DNA of 64,000 bases, from contig JYOE01000024.1 in the NCBI GenBank assembly GCA_000955875.1, positions 186,568-250,567 on the forward strand. Reading direction: 5' to 3'. This document shows, one piece after another, positions 7,232 through 15,700 of the stretch. The notes beneath the pieces were generated by a model. The model did not search any database, was not told the DNA's origin, and saw only the letters and a list, made by a program, of their open reading frames with translations. The first letter of the stretch is position 1. Every line of letters starts with the position of its first letter. Origin of the DNA: Terrabacter sp. 28 (GTDB taxonomy: Bacteria; Actinomycetota; Actinomycetes; Actinomycetales; Dermatophilaceae). A program made the translations under genes and the position numbers.

Positions 7232-9586
7232 TCACTTCCCCTTGCTGGTGGCGGATGCGGCAGCCTTCTTCGCTGCCGGGGTGCCGAGCTCGGCACCCAT
7301 GACATCGGTGGCGGCGCTCTGGGCGGCGCGGGCCGGGTTGGTCTCGGTGACGCCGGGAGCCCTGGTGGCAGCGGCCTTCGCGGCCTTGACGGAGTCCTTG
7401 GCCGCCTTGACGACGGCCTCGGCCGTGAGGCCGAACTCGCGGTAGAGCGTCTGGAAGTCGGCGGAGGCGCCGAAGTGCTCGATGCTCACGACGCGGCCGG
7501 CGTCGCCGACGATGTCGTGCCAGCCCATGGAGACACCGGCCTCGACGCTGACGCGGGCGCGCACCGACGGCGGCAGCACCTTGTCCTGGTAGGAGCGCGA
7601 CTGCTTCTCGAACCACTCGCGGCACGGCATCGAGACGACCCGCGCCGAGATCTTCGACTTCTCGAGCTTCTCGGCGGCCTGCACGGCGAGCTGCACCTCG
7701 GAGCCGGTGGCGACGATGACGACGTCGGGGTCGCCGGCGCGGGACTCCTCGACGAGCACGTAGGCGCCCTTGGCGACGCCGCTCACCTTGCCGTAGGTCG
7801 AGCGGTCCCAGGTGGGCACCGGCTGGCGCGTCAGGCAGAGGGCGGCCGGACCGTCGGTGCGGGTGAGGATCTGCGCCCAGGCGGCTGCTGTCTCGTTGGC
7901 GTCGGCGGGCCGGACGACGTCGAGCCCAGGGATGGCGCGCAGGGCGGCGAGGTGCTCGATCGGCTGGTGGGTCGGGCCGTCCTCGCCGAGGCCGATGGAG
8001 TCGTGGGTCCACACGTAGGTGACGGGCGCCTGCTGGATCGCGGCGAGGCGCACCGCCGGACGCATGTAGTCGGAGAAGACGAGGAAGGTGCCGCCGTAGG
8101 GGCGGGTCAGGCCCTCGAGCGCGATCCCGTTGAGGATCATGCCCATTCCGTTCTCACGGATGCCGAAGTGCAGGGTGCGGCCGTAGGGGCCGCCCTTCCA
8201 CTCGCGGGTCTGCTTGCCGCTGGGGATGAACGACGGCTGACCCTCCATCGTCGTGTTGTTCGACTCGGCGAGGTCGGCCGAGCCGCCCCACAGCTCGGGC
8301 ATGACGTCGGCGAGGGCGCTCAGCACCTTGCCCGACGCGGCGCGGGTCGCGATGCCCTTGGCGTCGGCGGGGAAGGTCGGCAGGGCCTTGGCGAGGCCGG
8401 CGGGCGCCTTGCCGGAGACGACGCGGTCGAGCAGCTCGGCGCGGTCGGGGTTGGCCTTGCGCCACGCCTTGTACGCCTTGTCCCACTCGCGGTGGGCGGC
8501 CTTGCCACGCTTGACGACGTCGCGGGCGTGCTTGAGCACGGCCGGCTCGACGACGAAGCTCTTCTTGGGGTCGAAGCCGAGCAGCTCCTTGGTCGCGCCG
8601 ATCTCGGCGTCACCGAGGGCCGAGCCGTGCGACTTGCCGGTGTTCTGCTTCGTGGGTGCCGGCCACGCGATGATCGTGTGGAGCACGACGAGGGTCGGCT
8701 TGTCGGTCACCTTCTCGCCGCTCTTGATCGCGGCGAGCAGGGCGTCGACGTCCTCGACGTAGGTGGCGCCGTCGGCGTCCTTGCGCCAGTCCACCTCGAC
8801 GACGTGCCAGCCGTACGCCTCGAAGCGGGCGGCGACGTCCTCGCTGAACGCGATGTCGGTGTCGTCCTCGATGGAGATCTGGTTGGCGTCGTAGACGACC
8901 GTGAGGTTGCCGAGCTCCTGGTGGCCGGCGAGGGCGCACGCCTCGTGCGAGACGCCCTCCTGCATGTCGCCGTCGGAGGCGATGACGTAGACGTTGTGGT
9001 CGAACGGGCTGGTGCCGGCCTTGGCGTCGGGGTCGAAGAGCCCGCGCTGGCGGCGCTGCGCCATGGCCATGCCCACGGCCGACGCGAGACCCGAGCCCAG
9101 CGGACCGGTCGTGATCTCGACACCGGGGGTGTGGTGGACCTCGGGGTGACCCGGGGTGAGCGAGCCCCACGTGCGCAGCGACTTGAGGTCGTCGAGCGAG
9201 AGGCCGTAGCCCGAGAGGTAGAGCTGGATGTACTGCGTGAGGCTCGAGTGGCCGCACGAGAGCACGAAGCGGTCGCGGCCGAGCCACGTCGGGTCGGAGG
9301 GGTCGTGCGTCATGACGTTCTGGTAGAGCAGGTACGCGAGCGGCGCCAGCGACATGGCCGTGCCGGGGTGGCCGTTGCCGACCTTCTGCACCGCGTCCGC
9401 GGCCAGCAGGCGGGTCGTGTCGACGGCGCGGACGTCGAGGTCGCTCCACCCGGCCTTCTTCGCGGTGGGCAGCGGGAGCCCCGGGTCACGCTGTGCCAGC
9501 ACGCCCTTCGCCTTCGTCGTCCGCGTGCTGCTGGATCGGGTGGGCTTCTTCGCCTTGGTGGCGGTGCTGGATGCAGCGGTGGGCAC
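7232..9586 (-). CDS. tkt: Transketolase with low-complexity extensions at both ends
   Basis: This thiamine-diphosphate enzyme transfers two-carbon units in the non-oxidative pentose phosphate pathway. The start is GTG at 9586, preceded by AAGGAG with a 9-nt spacing. The 784-residue product is longer than the usual 690-710. The catalytic core carries GNGHPGTAMSLAP, the ThDP/Mg motif SDGDMQEG...DAN, and GLGEDGPTHQP. The first 45 or so residues are Ser/Thr/Lys/Arg-rich, and the last 55 or so are Ala/Lys-rich (KAAKDSVKAAKAAATRA, ending AAKKAAASATSKGK). These basic tails resemble the one on OpcA. It is the first gene of the operon, divergent from ctaB. Confidence 0.95.
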   Translation of the reverse strand: MPTAASSTATKAKKPTRSSSTRTTKAKGVLAQRDPGLPLPTAKKAGWSDLDVRAVDTTRLLAADAVQKVGNGHPGTAMSLAPLAYLLYQNVMTHDPSDPTWLGRDRFVLSCGHSSLTQYIQLYLSGYGLSLDDLKSLRTWGSLTPGHPEVHHTPGVEITTGPLGSGLASAVGMAMAQRRQRGLFDPDAKAGTSPFDHNVYVIASDGDMQEGVSHEACALAGHQELGNLTVVYDANQISIEDDTDIAFSEDVAARFEAYGWHVVEVDWRKDADGATYVEDVDALLAAIKSGEKVTDKPTLVVLHTIIAWPAPTKQNTGKSHGSALGDAEIGATKELLGFDPKKSFVVEPAVLKHARDVVKRGKAAHREWDKAYKAWRKANPDRAELLDRVVSGKAPAGLAKALPTFPADAKGIATRAASGKVLSALADVMPELWGGSADLAESNNTTMEGQPSFIPSGKQTREWKGGPYGRTLHFGIRENGMGMILNGIALEGLTRPYGGTFLVFSDYMRPAVRLAAIQQAPVTYVWTHDSIGLGEDGPTHQPIEHLAALRAIPGLDVVRPADANETAAAWAQILTRTDGPAALCLTRQPVPTWDRSTYGKVSGVAKGAYVLVEESRAGDPDVVIVATGSEVQLAVQAAEKLEKSKISARVVSMPCREWFEKQSRSYQDKVLPPSVRARVSVEAGVSMGWHDIVGDAGRVVSIEHFGASADFQTLYREFGLTAEAVVKAAKDSVKAAKAAATRAPGVTETNPARAAQSAATDVMGAELGTPAAKKAAASATSKGK

Positions 9587-9734
9587 GGAACGGGTCTCCT
9601 TCGGGAAAACGTGGATCGCGTACGGTCCCGAGCCTAGTCCGTGCGTTGTGAGCGACGACACCTCGCCCGAGGGGCGGTACCGCCCTTGGGCGCGGTGGGG
9701 GACCGGGGCGTGTCGACCGGCTCCGGCGACGGTC

Positions 9735-9740
9735 TAGACT
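9735..9740 (+). promoter_or_regulatory. -10 element of ctaB (leaderless type)
   Basis: TAGACT ends 9 nt before the ATG at 9750, the geometry expected for an actinobacterial leaderless or near-leaderless transcript. It lies in the 163-bp tkt/ctaB divergent region, where no other gene is seen. Confidence 0.5.
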
Positions 9741-9749
9741 TGCGACGCA

Positions 9750-10763
9750 ATGCTCACGTACCCGACGGGTCGGAGCGACGTACCAGCGGTGAGGATCTCA
9801 GTGACAACGGTGGACCCCCGCGCCGACCTGTCGGCGCTGCACGGTCCGGACGGCAGTGGGCTGAAGTTCCTCGTCGGACAGTACGTCTCGCTGATGAAGC
9901 CGCGGATCATCGAGCTACTCCTCATCACCACCATCCCGGTGATGTTCCTGGCCGAGCAGGGCGTGCCCGCTCTGTGGCTCGTCGTCGCCACCGTCGTGGG
10001 CGGCACGCTGTCGGCCGGCGCGGCCAACACGCTCAACTGCTACATCGACCGCGACATCGACGCGGTGATGCACCGCACGAGCCGGCGCCCCCTGGTGACG
10101 GGCACGATCACCCCGCGCGGCGCCCTCGTGTTCGGCGTCGCCCTCACGGTCGTCTCGACGCTGTGGCTCGGCCTGCTCGTCAACTGGCTCAGTGCGTGGC
10201 TCGCGCTCGGTGCGCTTCTCTTCTACGTCTTCGGCTACACGCTGCTGCTCAAGCGGCGCACGGCCCAGAACATCGTCTGGGGCGGCGCGGCCGGCTGCAT
10301 GCCGGTGCTCATCGGCTGGTCGGCGGTGACCGACTCGCTGAGCTGGTCGGCCTTCATCCTCTTCATGGTCATCTTCTTCTGGACGCCGCCGCACTACTGG
10401 CCGCTGTCGATGCGCTACAAGGACGACTACACGGCGGCGCACGTGCCGATGCTGCCGGTCGTCGAGCGCTTCGTCGTCGTGGCCAAGCAGGTCGTGGCGT
10501 ACTCCTGGGCGATGGTGCTGACGTCGCTGGCGCTCATCCCCGTCCAGCAGGTCGGCTGGGTGTACGCCGTCGCGGCCGTGGTCTCGGGCGCGCTGTTCCT
10601 GGGTGAGGCGCACCGCCTGCTGTCGCGGGCCCGCGCGGGGGCGGCGGAGGACGTGCTCAAGCCGATGCGGCTGTTCCACTTCTCCATCACGTACCTGACG
10701 ATCCTCTTCGTCGGCGTCGCCCTCGACCCCATCTGGCACCTCCCGCTCCCGTTCTTCTCCTGA
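9750..10763 (+). CDS. ctaB: Protohaem IX farnesyltransferase (haem O synthase)
   Basis: CtaB attaches a farnesyl group to haem b to make haem O, the precursor of haem A for cytochrome aa3 oxidase. The 337-residue membrane protein belongs to the UbiA superfamily. It has the first Asp-rich motif in NTLNCYIDRDIDAVMHRT, a second in the YKDDY region, and 8-9 hydrophobic segments. Two starts are possible: ATG 9750 (fits the TAGACT promoter) and GTG 9801 with AGGA at 9792-9795; I list the first. ctaA lies 1.1 kb downstream on the other strand. Confidence 0.95.
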   Translation: MLTYPTGRSDVPAVRISVTTVDPRADLSALHGPDGSGLKFLVGQYVSLMKPRIIELLLITTIPVMFLAEQGVPALWLVVATVVGGTLSAGAANTLNCYIDRDIDAVMHRTSRRPLVTGTITPRGALVFGVALTVVSTLWLGLLVNWLSAWLALGALLFYVFGYTLLLKRRTAQNIVWGGAAGCMPVLIGWSAVTDSLSWSAFILFMVIFFWTPPHYWPLSMRYKDDYTAAHVPMLPVVERFVVVAKQVVAYSWAMVLTSLALIPVQQVGWVYAVAAVVSGALFLGEAHRLLSRARAGAAEDVLKPMRLFHFSITYLTILFVGVALDPIWHLPLPFFS

Positions 10764-10781
10764 GCTCAGAGCCTTAGCCAG

Positions 10782-10813
10782 ACCGATTCCCGCGCCGAAC
10801 GCGGTGTTTCGGT
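10782..10813. terminator. Possible terminator between convergent genes
   Basis: An imperfect hairpin (ACCGA with TCGGT outside, CGCG with CGCG inside, loop CCGAA) lies between the convergent ctaB and the GNAT-NUDIX gene. Confidence 0.4.
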
Positions 10814-10831
10814 GGGGGCGGGCGGGGCGGG

Positions 10832-11848
10832 TCAGGTCGTGACGGGGGTGCCGCCCTCGAGGTAGAGGGTGCCGCCGGTGTGGCCGTGGAGCACCGTGAG
10901 CAGGCGCTCGTTGTAGGGCGCCACCCGCCCGGACCAGTCGCCCGGCGAGGTCCAGTGCAGGGCCCGGATCTCGCGGGCCTGCAGGTGCGCCCGCTCGACG
11001 ACCGAGGAGTCGACGGTGCCGAGGTCGAACACGAACACCGTGGCGTCGGTCCAGCCGTGGAGGGCGGGGAGCCAGTTGACCGCCAGCAGCGCCCCGGCGC
11101 GCACCTCGAGGTCGAGCTCCTCGCGGACCTCGCGCACGACGCAGGCCGCGGGCGACTCGTGCCGGTCGACGACGCCGCCCGGCAGGTCCCACTCGCGCTT
11201 GTAGACGAGCTCGCAGAGCAGCAGCTCGCCGCCGGGCGAGCGCAGCACACCCTGGGCGATCGCCCGCTTCGTCGGCAGGGTCGAGTCGAGCATCGCCGTG
11301 AAGCCGTCGCGCGTGTCGGGGTGCGCGTCGTCTCGGCGCCGTCCGAGCACGACGGTGTCCTGGCGTATGCCGCCCAGGGTCGCGTTGCCGCGCAGCAGGC
11401 CCTCGCGACGCAGCCCGGCCCGCAGCGCGGTGCGCAAGGAGGCGCGGTTCTCCGGGTTCACGTGGGCCTCGACCCGCTCGAGGTCGAGGGCGTCGAAGGC
11501 CCACTCGACGAGGACGCGCACGGCGCGCCAGGCGAGGCCCTGGCCACGGTAGGGCGCGTACACGGCCCACGAGAGGACTCCGACGCCCGGGTCGGCGACC
11601 CGCACGTCGACCGTGCCGGCGGCGCGTCCACGCCACTCGACGAGGAAGGTCGCCTTGCGGCGTTCGGTCCACTCGACGCCGGTCTGCGCTATCCAGTCGA
11701 GGTGCTGCTGCTCGGGCGGCACGACATCGGGGTTGTCGAACCAGCGTGCGATCTCGGCGTCGTGCAGGGCGCGGGTGGTGTCGCTGTCGTCGGGTGCCCA
11801 CGGCCTCAGCACGAGGTCGCCGTCGCGCAGGGTGGGCTGGTCGGTCAC
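10832..11848 (-). CDS. GNAT acetyltransferase-NUDIX hydrolase fusion
   Basis: The 338-residue protein has two enzyme domains. Residues 1-170 are a RimJ/RimL-like GNAT N-acetyltransferase (LRPWAPDDSD start, acetyl-CoA motif YAPYRGQGLAWRAVR, then HVNPENRAS). Residues 185-335 are a NUDIX hydrolase with the Nudix box from GGVVDRHE through REVREEL (metal-binding Glu residues present). Substrates are unknown; the NUDIX part resembles ADP-ribose or nucleotide-sugar hydrolases only in general form. The start is GTG at 11848, with a -10-like TAGGCT (11855-11860) 6 nt upstream. The gene stands alone between ctaB and ctaA. Confidence 0.88.
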   Translation of the reverse strand: MTDQPTLRDGDLVLRPWAPDDSDTTRALHDAEIARWFDNPDVVPPEQQHLDWIAQTGVEWTERRKATFLVEWRGRAAGTVDVRVADPGVGVLSWAVYAPYRGQGLAWRAVRVLVEWAFDALDLERVEAHVNPENRASLRTALRAGLRREGLLRGNATLGGIRQDTVVLGRRRDDAHPDTRDGFTAMLDSTLPTKRAIAQGVLRSPGGELLLCELVYKREWDLPGGVVDRHESPAACVVREVREELDLEVRAGALLAVNWLPALHGWTDATVFVFDLGTVDSSVVERAHLQAREIRALHWTSPGDWSGRVAPYNERLLTVLHGHTGGTLYLEGGTPVTT

Positions 11849-11900
11849 GGACCCAGCCTAGGCAGCACGACCGCCGGACGGGTGCGTGGGCGACAGCCCG

Positions 11901-12866
11901 TCAGACCGGGTGGCGCCGAGTGGCGAGGACCCCGAACGTCAACGTGACGACGAGCAGGCTCGCGCCCAGCATGTGCACCAGCACGAGGAGCTCGGGCAGC
12001 TTGGTGAAGTACTGGACGTAGCCGATGACGCCCTGGGCGACGGTGACGACGAGCACCATGTCCCACGCGCGCTTCGCCTCGTCGGTCGTCGCCGTGATGC
12101 GCACCGCGACGAGGGTGGCGATGACGAGCCCGCAGAAGAGCATCACCGCGTCGGCGTGCATCCACGACACGAAGCGCGGGTCGAAGCCGGTGCGTGCGGG
12201 CCGGTCGGCGTCTCCGGAGTGCGGTCCCGAACCGGTCACGATCGTGCCCAGGAGGAGCACGACGGCCCCGACGGCGCTGGTGCCCAGGGCGAGCCTGCGG
12301 GCGAGCGGGTGGACGACGAGCTCGCCCGGACCGGACACGTCGTCGCGGGCGCCGCGCACGAGCGCGGTCGACAGGGCCACGAGCACCATCGAGAGCAGGA
12401 AGTGCCCCATGACCGTCCACGGGTTGAGCCCGGTGAGGACGGTGATGCCGCCGAGAACGGCCTGCGCCGGGATGCCGGCGAGCACGCCGATCGCCACGGC
12501 GTGCAGGCGTCGGCGCTGCGGCCACGTCGTGAGCACGACGTAGAGCGACACGAGCGCGAGGATGCCGACCACACCCGTGAGCGTGCGGTTCCCGAACTCG
12601 ACGAGGTCGTGGTAGGCGCTCTCGGGGGTGCGTACCGGCGTGAAGGAGCCCGGCTGGCACTCGGGCCAGGTGCTGCAGCCCAGGCCGCTGCCGGTGAGGC
12701 GCACGATGCCGCCGGTGACGACGATGCCGACCTCGCCGACGAGGTTGGCCAGCAGAAGGGGCCGGACCCAGCGGGCGGGTGCGGCCGGCAGGCGGCCCGC
12801 GGCGCGCGCGAGGCGGCTCTCTCCGGGGGTGGGTTCGGCGCCCGTCAGGGTGGGGGTGGAGGACAC
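11901..12866 (-). CDS. ctaA: Haem A synthase
   Basis: CtaA oxidises a methyl group of haem O to formyl, making haem A for cytochrome c oxidase. The 321-residue protein has about eight membrane segments and the family motifs GGIVRLTGSGLGCSTWPEC (with the paired Cys) and YHDLVEFGNR. Haem-ligand histidines are visible in YHDLVEF, MGHFL, WMHAD and LVHML. It is in the same neighbourhood as ctaB and SURF1 (41 kb), also cytochrome oxidase assembly genes. The octamer copy at 12876 lies just upstream. Confidence 0.93.
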   Translation of the reverse strand: MSSTPTLTGAEPTPGESRLARAAGRLPAAPARWVRPLLLANLVGEVGIVVTGGIVRLTGSGLGCSTWPECQPGSFTPVRTPESAYHDLVEFGNRTLTGVVGILALVSLYVVLTTWPQRRRLHAVAIGVLAGIPAQAVLGGITVLTGLNPWTVMGHFLLSMVLVALSTALVRGARDDVSGPGELVVHPLARRLALGTSAVGAVVLLLGTIVTGSGPHSGDADRPARTGFDPRFVSWMHADAVMLFCGLVIATLVAVRITATTDEAKRAWDMVLVVTVAQGVIGYVQYFTKLPELLVLVHMLGASLLVVTLTFGVLATRRHPV

Positions 12867-12912
12867 CCCGCAAGGGTATGCCGCCGGGTCGGGAGCGCCG
12901 AATTCGCGGCCG

Positions 12913-12931
12913 GGGGGCCGGGCGGGCCCCC
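12913..12931 (-). terminator. GC-rich hairpin after the DUF2231 gene
   Basis: A 7-bp G/C stem (12913-12919 with 12925-12931) with a 5-nt loop follows the stop of the upstream minus-strand gene and precedes ctaA. It has no clear U-tract. Confidence 0.4.
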
Positions 12932-12939
12932 GGGTGCGG

Positions 12940-13422
12940 TCAGGCCAGCCCGTTCCAGACGACCGTGGAGCCCGCGTGGCCCGCGATGACGACCGTGACG
13001 ACCGCGGCGATCGCCGACAGGACCACGAGCGTGCCGATGAGCATGTCGAAGGCGTGGCCCCGAGGAGCCTCCTCCTGCGGCGGACGGGCGAACCAGAGCG
13101 CCACGAGCGTCAACGCCATGAAGAGGAGGCAGAAGAGACGGGCTCGGCTGCCCCACTCGGTGTGGGTGTTCAGCAGGTCGAAGTTCGTCGTGCTGGCGCG
13201 GGCCTGGGAGACCCGGCGCTGCAGTGCCTCGCCGCTCTCGGCAGCCACGAAGGCGGAGACCCCCGCGATCACGGCACCCGCCGCGGTGGGCCAGCGCAGC
13301 ATCCGCCGCCAGGCGGGCCGCACGACGTAGGCGACGGCGCTCAGAGCGGCGAGCGGCACGAGCACCACGACGGCATGGATCACGAGGGCGTGCACGGGGA
13401 GACCGAGGATGATGTCGAACAC
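12940..13422 (-). CDS. DUF2231-type membrane protein
   Basis: The 160-residue protein has four hydrophobic segments and begins FDIILGLPVHALVIHAVVVL, the pattern of the DUF2231 family with two histidines in the first helix (possible haem or metal ligands). A GTG start at 13422 is chosen, since GGAGG stands 4 nt upstream and the family begins here; a longer in-frame reading to 13467 adds a charged, non-conserved leader. The function of the family is not known. Its place beside ctaA suggests a link to haem or respiration, by position only. Confidence 0.8.
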   Translation of the reverse strand: MFDIILGLPVHALVIHAVVVLVPLAALSAVAYVVRPAWRRMLRWPTAAGAVIAGVSAFVAAESGEALQRRVSQARASTTNFDLLNTHTEWGSRARLFCLLFMALTLVALWFARPPQEEAPRGHAFDMLIGTLVVLSAIAAVVTVVIAGHAGSTVVWNGLA

Positions 13423-13488
13423 GCCGCCTCCAGGCTCGTCGGGTCGTCGGACGGTCGACCCGCCCACGCTGCGGTCAGTCTGTCTGGT

Positions 13489-14259
13489 TCAGTCGTCGAA
13501 GCGGAACAGACGCGCCGCGAGCGCTGTCGACACCACTCCCCACCCGAGGACGACGAGGAGGGCGAGAAGGTTCAGGTCGCCGTCGACGAGCGCCGAGCGC
13601 AGACCGTCACCGAGTCCCGCTGAGGGCAGGAACGCCACGACGTCGCCGACGGTGGCCGGCAGCTCGGTGCGGGGCACGATGACCCCGCCCACGCCGAGCA
13701 GCAGCACCCAGACGAGGTTGGCGATCGCGAGCACGGCCTCGGCGCGCAGGGTGCCCGCGAGCAGGAGGGCGAGCGCGACGAAGGCCCACGTGCCGGCGAC
13801 GACGAAGAGGACGGCATACGCGATGCCGGCGGCTGCCGGTCGCCATCCCAGCACGAGGCCGAGGACGGCGATCACGGCGAGCTGGACGACCTCGACCGCG
13901 AGGGTGGCGAGCACCTTGCCGGCGACGAGTCCGCCGCGACCGAGCGGGGTGACGCCGAGGTAGCGCAGCACCGCGTAGCGACGGTCGAAGCCCGTCGAGA
14001 TCGCCTGCGCCGTGAAGGCGGCCGAGATGACGCACAGGGCGATGACGCCGGCGGTGGCGACGTCGACCCGTCGACCCGCGCCGAGCGACGGCGAGGCCGT
14101 GACGCTCAACCCGACGAGGGCGAGCGAGGGAAGCACGAGCGAGACGAGCAGCTGCTCCCCGTTGCGCAGCAGGCTGCCGAGCTCGAAGCCGGCCTGGGCG
14201 AGCACCCGTCGACGGGGCGCTGCCGCGCGAGAGGGGGTCGTGGTGGCGTCGGTGGTCAC
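13489..14259 (-). CDS. ABC-2 type transporter permease
   Basis: The 256-residue protein has six hydrophobic segments in the ABC-2 pattern, with the cytoplasmic start RRRVLAQAGFELGSLLRNGEQ. The GTG at 14259 overlaps the stop of the ATPase gene as GTGA, so the two are translationally coupled and form one exporter. M. tuberculosis has an ABC pair in the equivalent place between ctaA and sufR (from memory, Rv1457c-Rv1458c). The substrate is unknown. Confidence 0.88.
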   Translation of the reverse strand: MTTDATTTPSRAAAPRRRVLAQAGFELGSLLRNGEQLLVSLVLPSLALVGLSVTASPSLGAGRRVDVATAGVIALCVISAAFTAQAISTGFDRRYAVLRYLGVTPLGRGGLVAGKVLATLAVEVVQLAVIAVLGLVLGWRPAAAGIAYAVLFVVAGTWAFVALALLLAGTLRAEAVLAIANLVWVLLLGVGGVIVPRTELPATVGDVVAFLPSAGLGDGLRSALVDGDLNLLALLVVLGWGVVSTALAARLFRFDD

Positions 14260-14966
14260 GCGGCTCCCTTGCGGGTGAGGCTGAAGTAGACGTCCTCGAG
14301 CGGCCGCCCGCCCGTCACGGAGTCGGGCGTGCCCTCGGCGACGGTGCGGCCGGCGTTCATGATGACGAGGTGGTCGGCGAGGCGCGCGGCCTCCTCGAAC
14401 GAGTGCGTCGTGACGACGACGGTCGTGCCGGCGTCGCGCTGCTCGGCGACGAGGTCCCACACGTCGAGTCGACCGTGGGGGTCCAGGCCGGCCGCGGGCT
14501 CGTCCAGGAAGAGCACCTCCGGGCGGCCGAGGAGCGACGCGGCGAGCGCCAGCCGCTGCTTCTGGCCGCCGGAGAGCCGGCGCACGGTGGTGGACGCGAA
14601 GTCGGTGACCCCGAGGCGCTGGGCCACGGCCTCGACGTCGACGGGGTCGGCGTAGAGGCGCGACAGGTGGTGGAGCAGGCGCAGTGGTTTGGTGCCGTTG
14701 GGCAGGCCCCCGGACTGCAGCATCACGCCGACGCGGGCGCGGTGGTCGGCGTCGGCGAGCCACGGGTCGGTGCCGAGCACGCGGACCGTGCCGCGGTCGG
14801 GGCGGCCCAGTCCGACCGCGCACTCGATGGCGGTCGTCTTGCCCGCTCCGTTCGGACCGAGCACGGCCGTGATGCGGCCGGTGGGCGCCGTCCAGGTCAG
14901 GCCGTCGAGCGCCGTGACCCGACCGAACGCGCGGTGCAGGCCGGACAGTGTCACCGCGTCGGTCAT
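14256..14966 (-). CDS. ABC transporter ATP-binding protein
   Basis: The 236-residue nucleotide-binding subunit has Walker A (GPNGAGKTT, about residues 39-47), the signature LSGGQKQR, Walker B (VLFLDEPAAGLD) and the switch histidine (TTHSFEE). ATG 14966 is preferred because a TAGACT -10 sequence on this strand ends 8 nt upstream; an upstream in-frame extension would overlap the divergent psd promoter. It energises the ABC-2 permease encoded next. Confidence 0.92.
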   Translation of the reverse strand: MTDAVTLSGLHRAFGRVTALDGLTWTAPTGRITAVLGPNGAGKTTAIECAVGLGRPDRGTVRVLGTDPWLADADHRARVGVMLQSGGLPNGTKPLRLLHHLSRLYADPVDVEAVAQRLGVTDFASTTVRRLSGGQKQRLALAASLLGRPEVLFLDEPAAGLDPHGRLDVWDLVAEQRDAGTTVVVTTHSFEEAARLADHLVIMNAGRTVAEGTPDSVTGGRPLEDVYFSLTRKGAA

Positions 14967-14974
14967 GGCCCATG

Positions 14975-14984
14975 AGTCTAGGCT
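14975..14984. promoter_or_regulatory. Overlapping divergent -10 elements
   Basis: The sequence AGTCTAGGCT contains TAGACT on the minus strand (14980-14975, for the ABC operon) and TAGGCT on the plus strand (14979-14984, for psd). The two promoters share base pairs and cannot both be occupied at once. Confidence 0.5.
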
Positions 14985-15034
14985 CGGTGCCGACGCCCCC
15001 CGTACCCGCCTCGACCCTGACGGAGACCCCACCC

Positions 15035-15700
15035 GTGAAGATCGACCCAGCCGCCAAGCCCTTCACCCTGATGGCGGCCGTGCCGACCGTGATCGCCGCG
15101 CTGGCCAGACGCCCGCGCACGACGGCCGCCCTCGGCCTGCTGACCGCGGGGGTGACCCTGTTCTTCCGCGACCCCGACCGCACGCCCGACCGCGCACCGG
15201 TCGCCGACCCCGACGTCATCCTCGCCCCGGCCGACGGCATCGTCATGCACGTCGGCGAGCCGCAGCCCGGCATCGCCCCGCCCGGCCAGTGGCAGCAGGT
15301 GAGCATCTTCCTGTCGCTGCTCGACGTGCACATGAACCGATCGCCCTACGGCGGCCGCGTGATCGACGTCACCCACACGCCCGGCCGGTTCCTCGCCGCC
15401 TACCGCGCCGAGAGCGCGACGAAGAACGAACGCAGCGAGATCATCGTCGAGCGCGTCGTCGCCGGCCGACCGCGCCGCATCATCTACCGACAGCTCGTCG
15501 GACAGCTCGCCCGCCGCATCGTCACCCGCATCGAGCCGGGCGACGAGATCGCGACGGGGGAGCGCATGGGACTGATGAAGTTCGGCTCGCGCATGGACGT
15601 GTTCGTGCCGCCGGAGGTGCAGCTCGAGGTCTCCAAGGGCAAGCGCGCCATCGGCGGGGAGACGGTGCTCGGGCGCTTCCCGGCCGCGGACCCGTCGTGA
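15035..15700 (+). CDS. psd: Phosphatidylserine decarboxylase (small type)
   Basis: The enzyme converts phosphatidylserine to phosphatidylethanolamine. This is the short form, 221 residues, with the first hydrophobic segment near residues 8-38, FFRDPDR, the DVHMNRSPYGG motif, and FGSRMDVFVP. The GS serine in that last motif is where self-cleavage makes the pyruvoyl cofactor. GTG 15035 with GGAG at 15022-15025 is chosen; longer in-frame starts overlap the divergent promoter. Its stop overlaps the pssA start as GTGA, so the lipid pair is coupled. Confidence 0.92.
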   Translation: MKIDPAAKPFTLMAAVPTVIAALARRPRTTAALGLLTAGVTLFFRDPDRTPDRAPVADPDVILAPADGIVMHVGEPQPGIAPPGQWQQVSIFLSLLDVHMNRSPYGGRVIDVTHTPGRFLAAYRAESATKNERSEIIVERVVAGRPRRIIYRQLVGQLARRIVTRIEPGDEIATGERMGLMKFGSRMDVFVPPEVQLEVSKGKRAIGGETVLGRFPAADPS

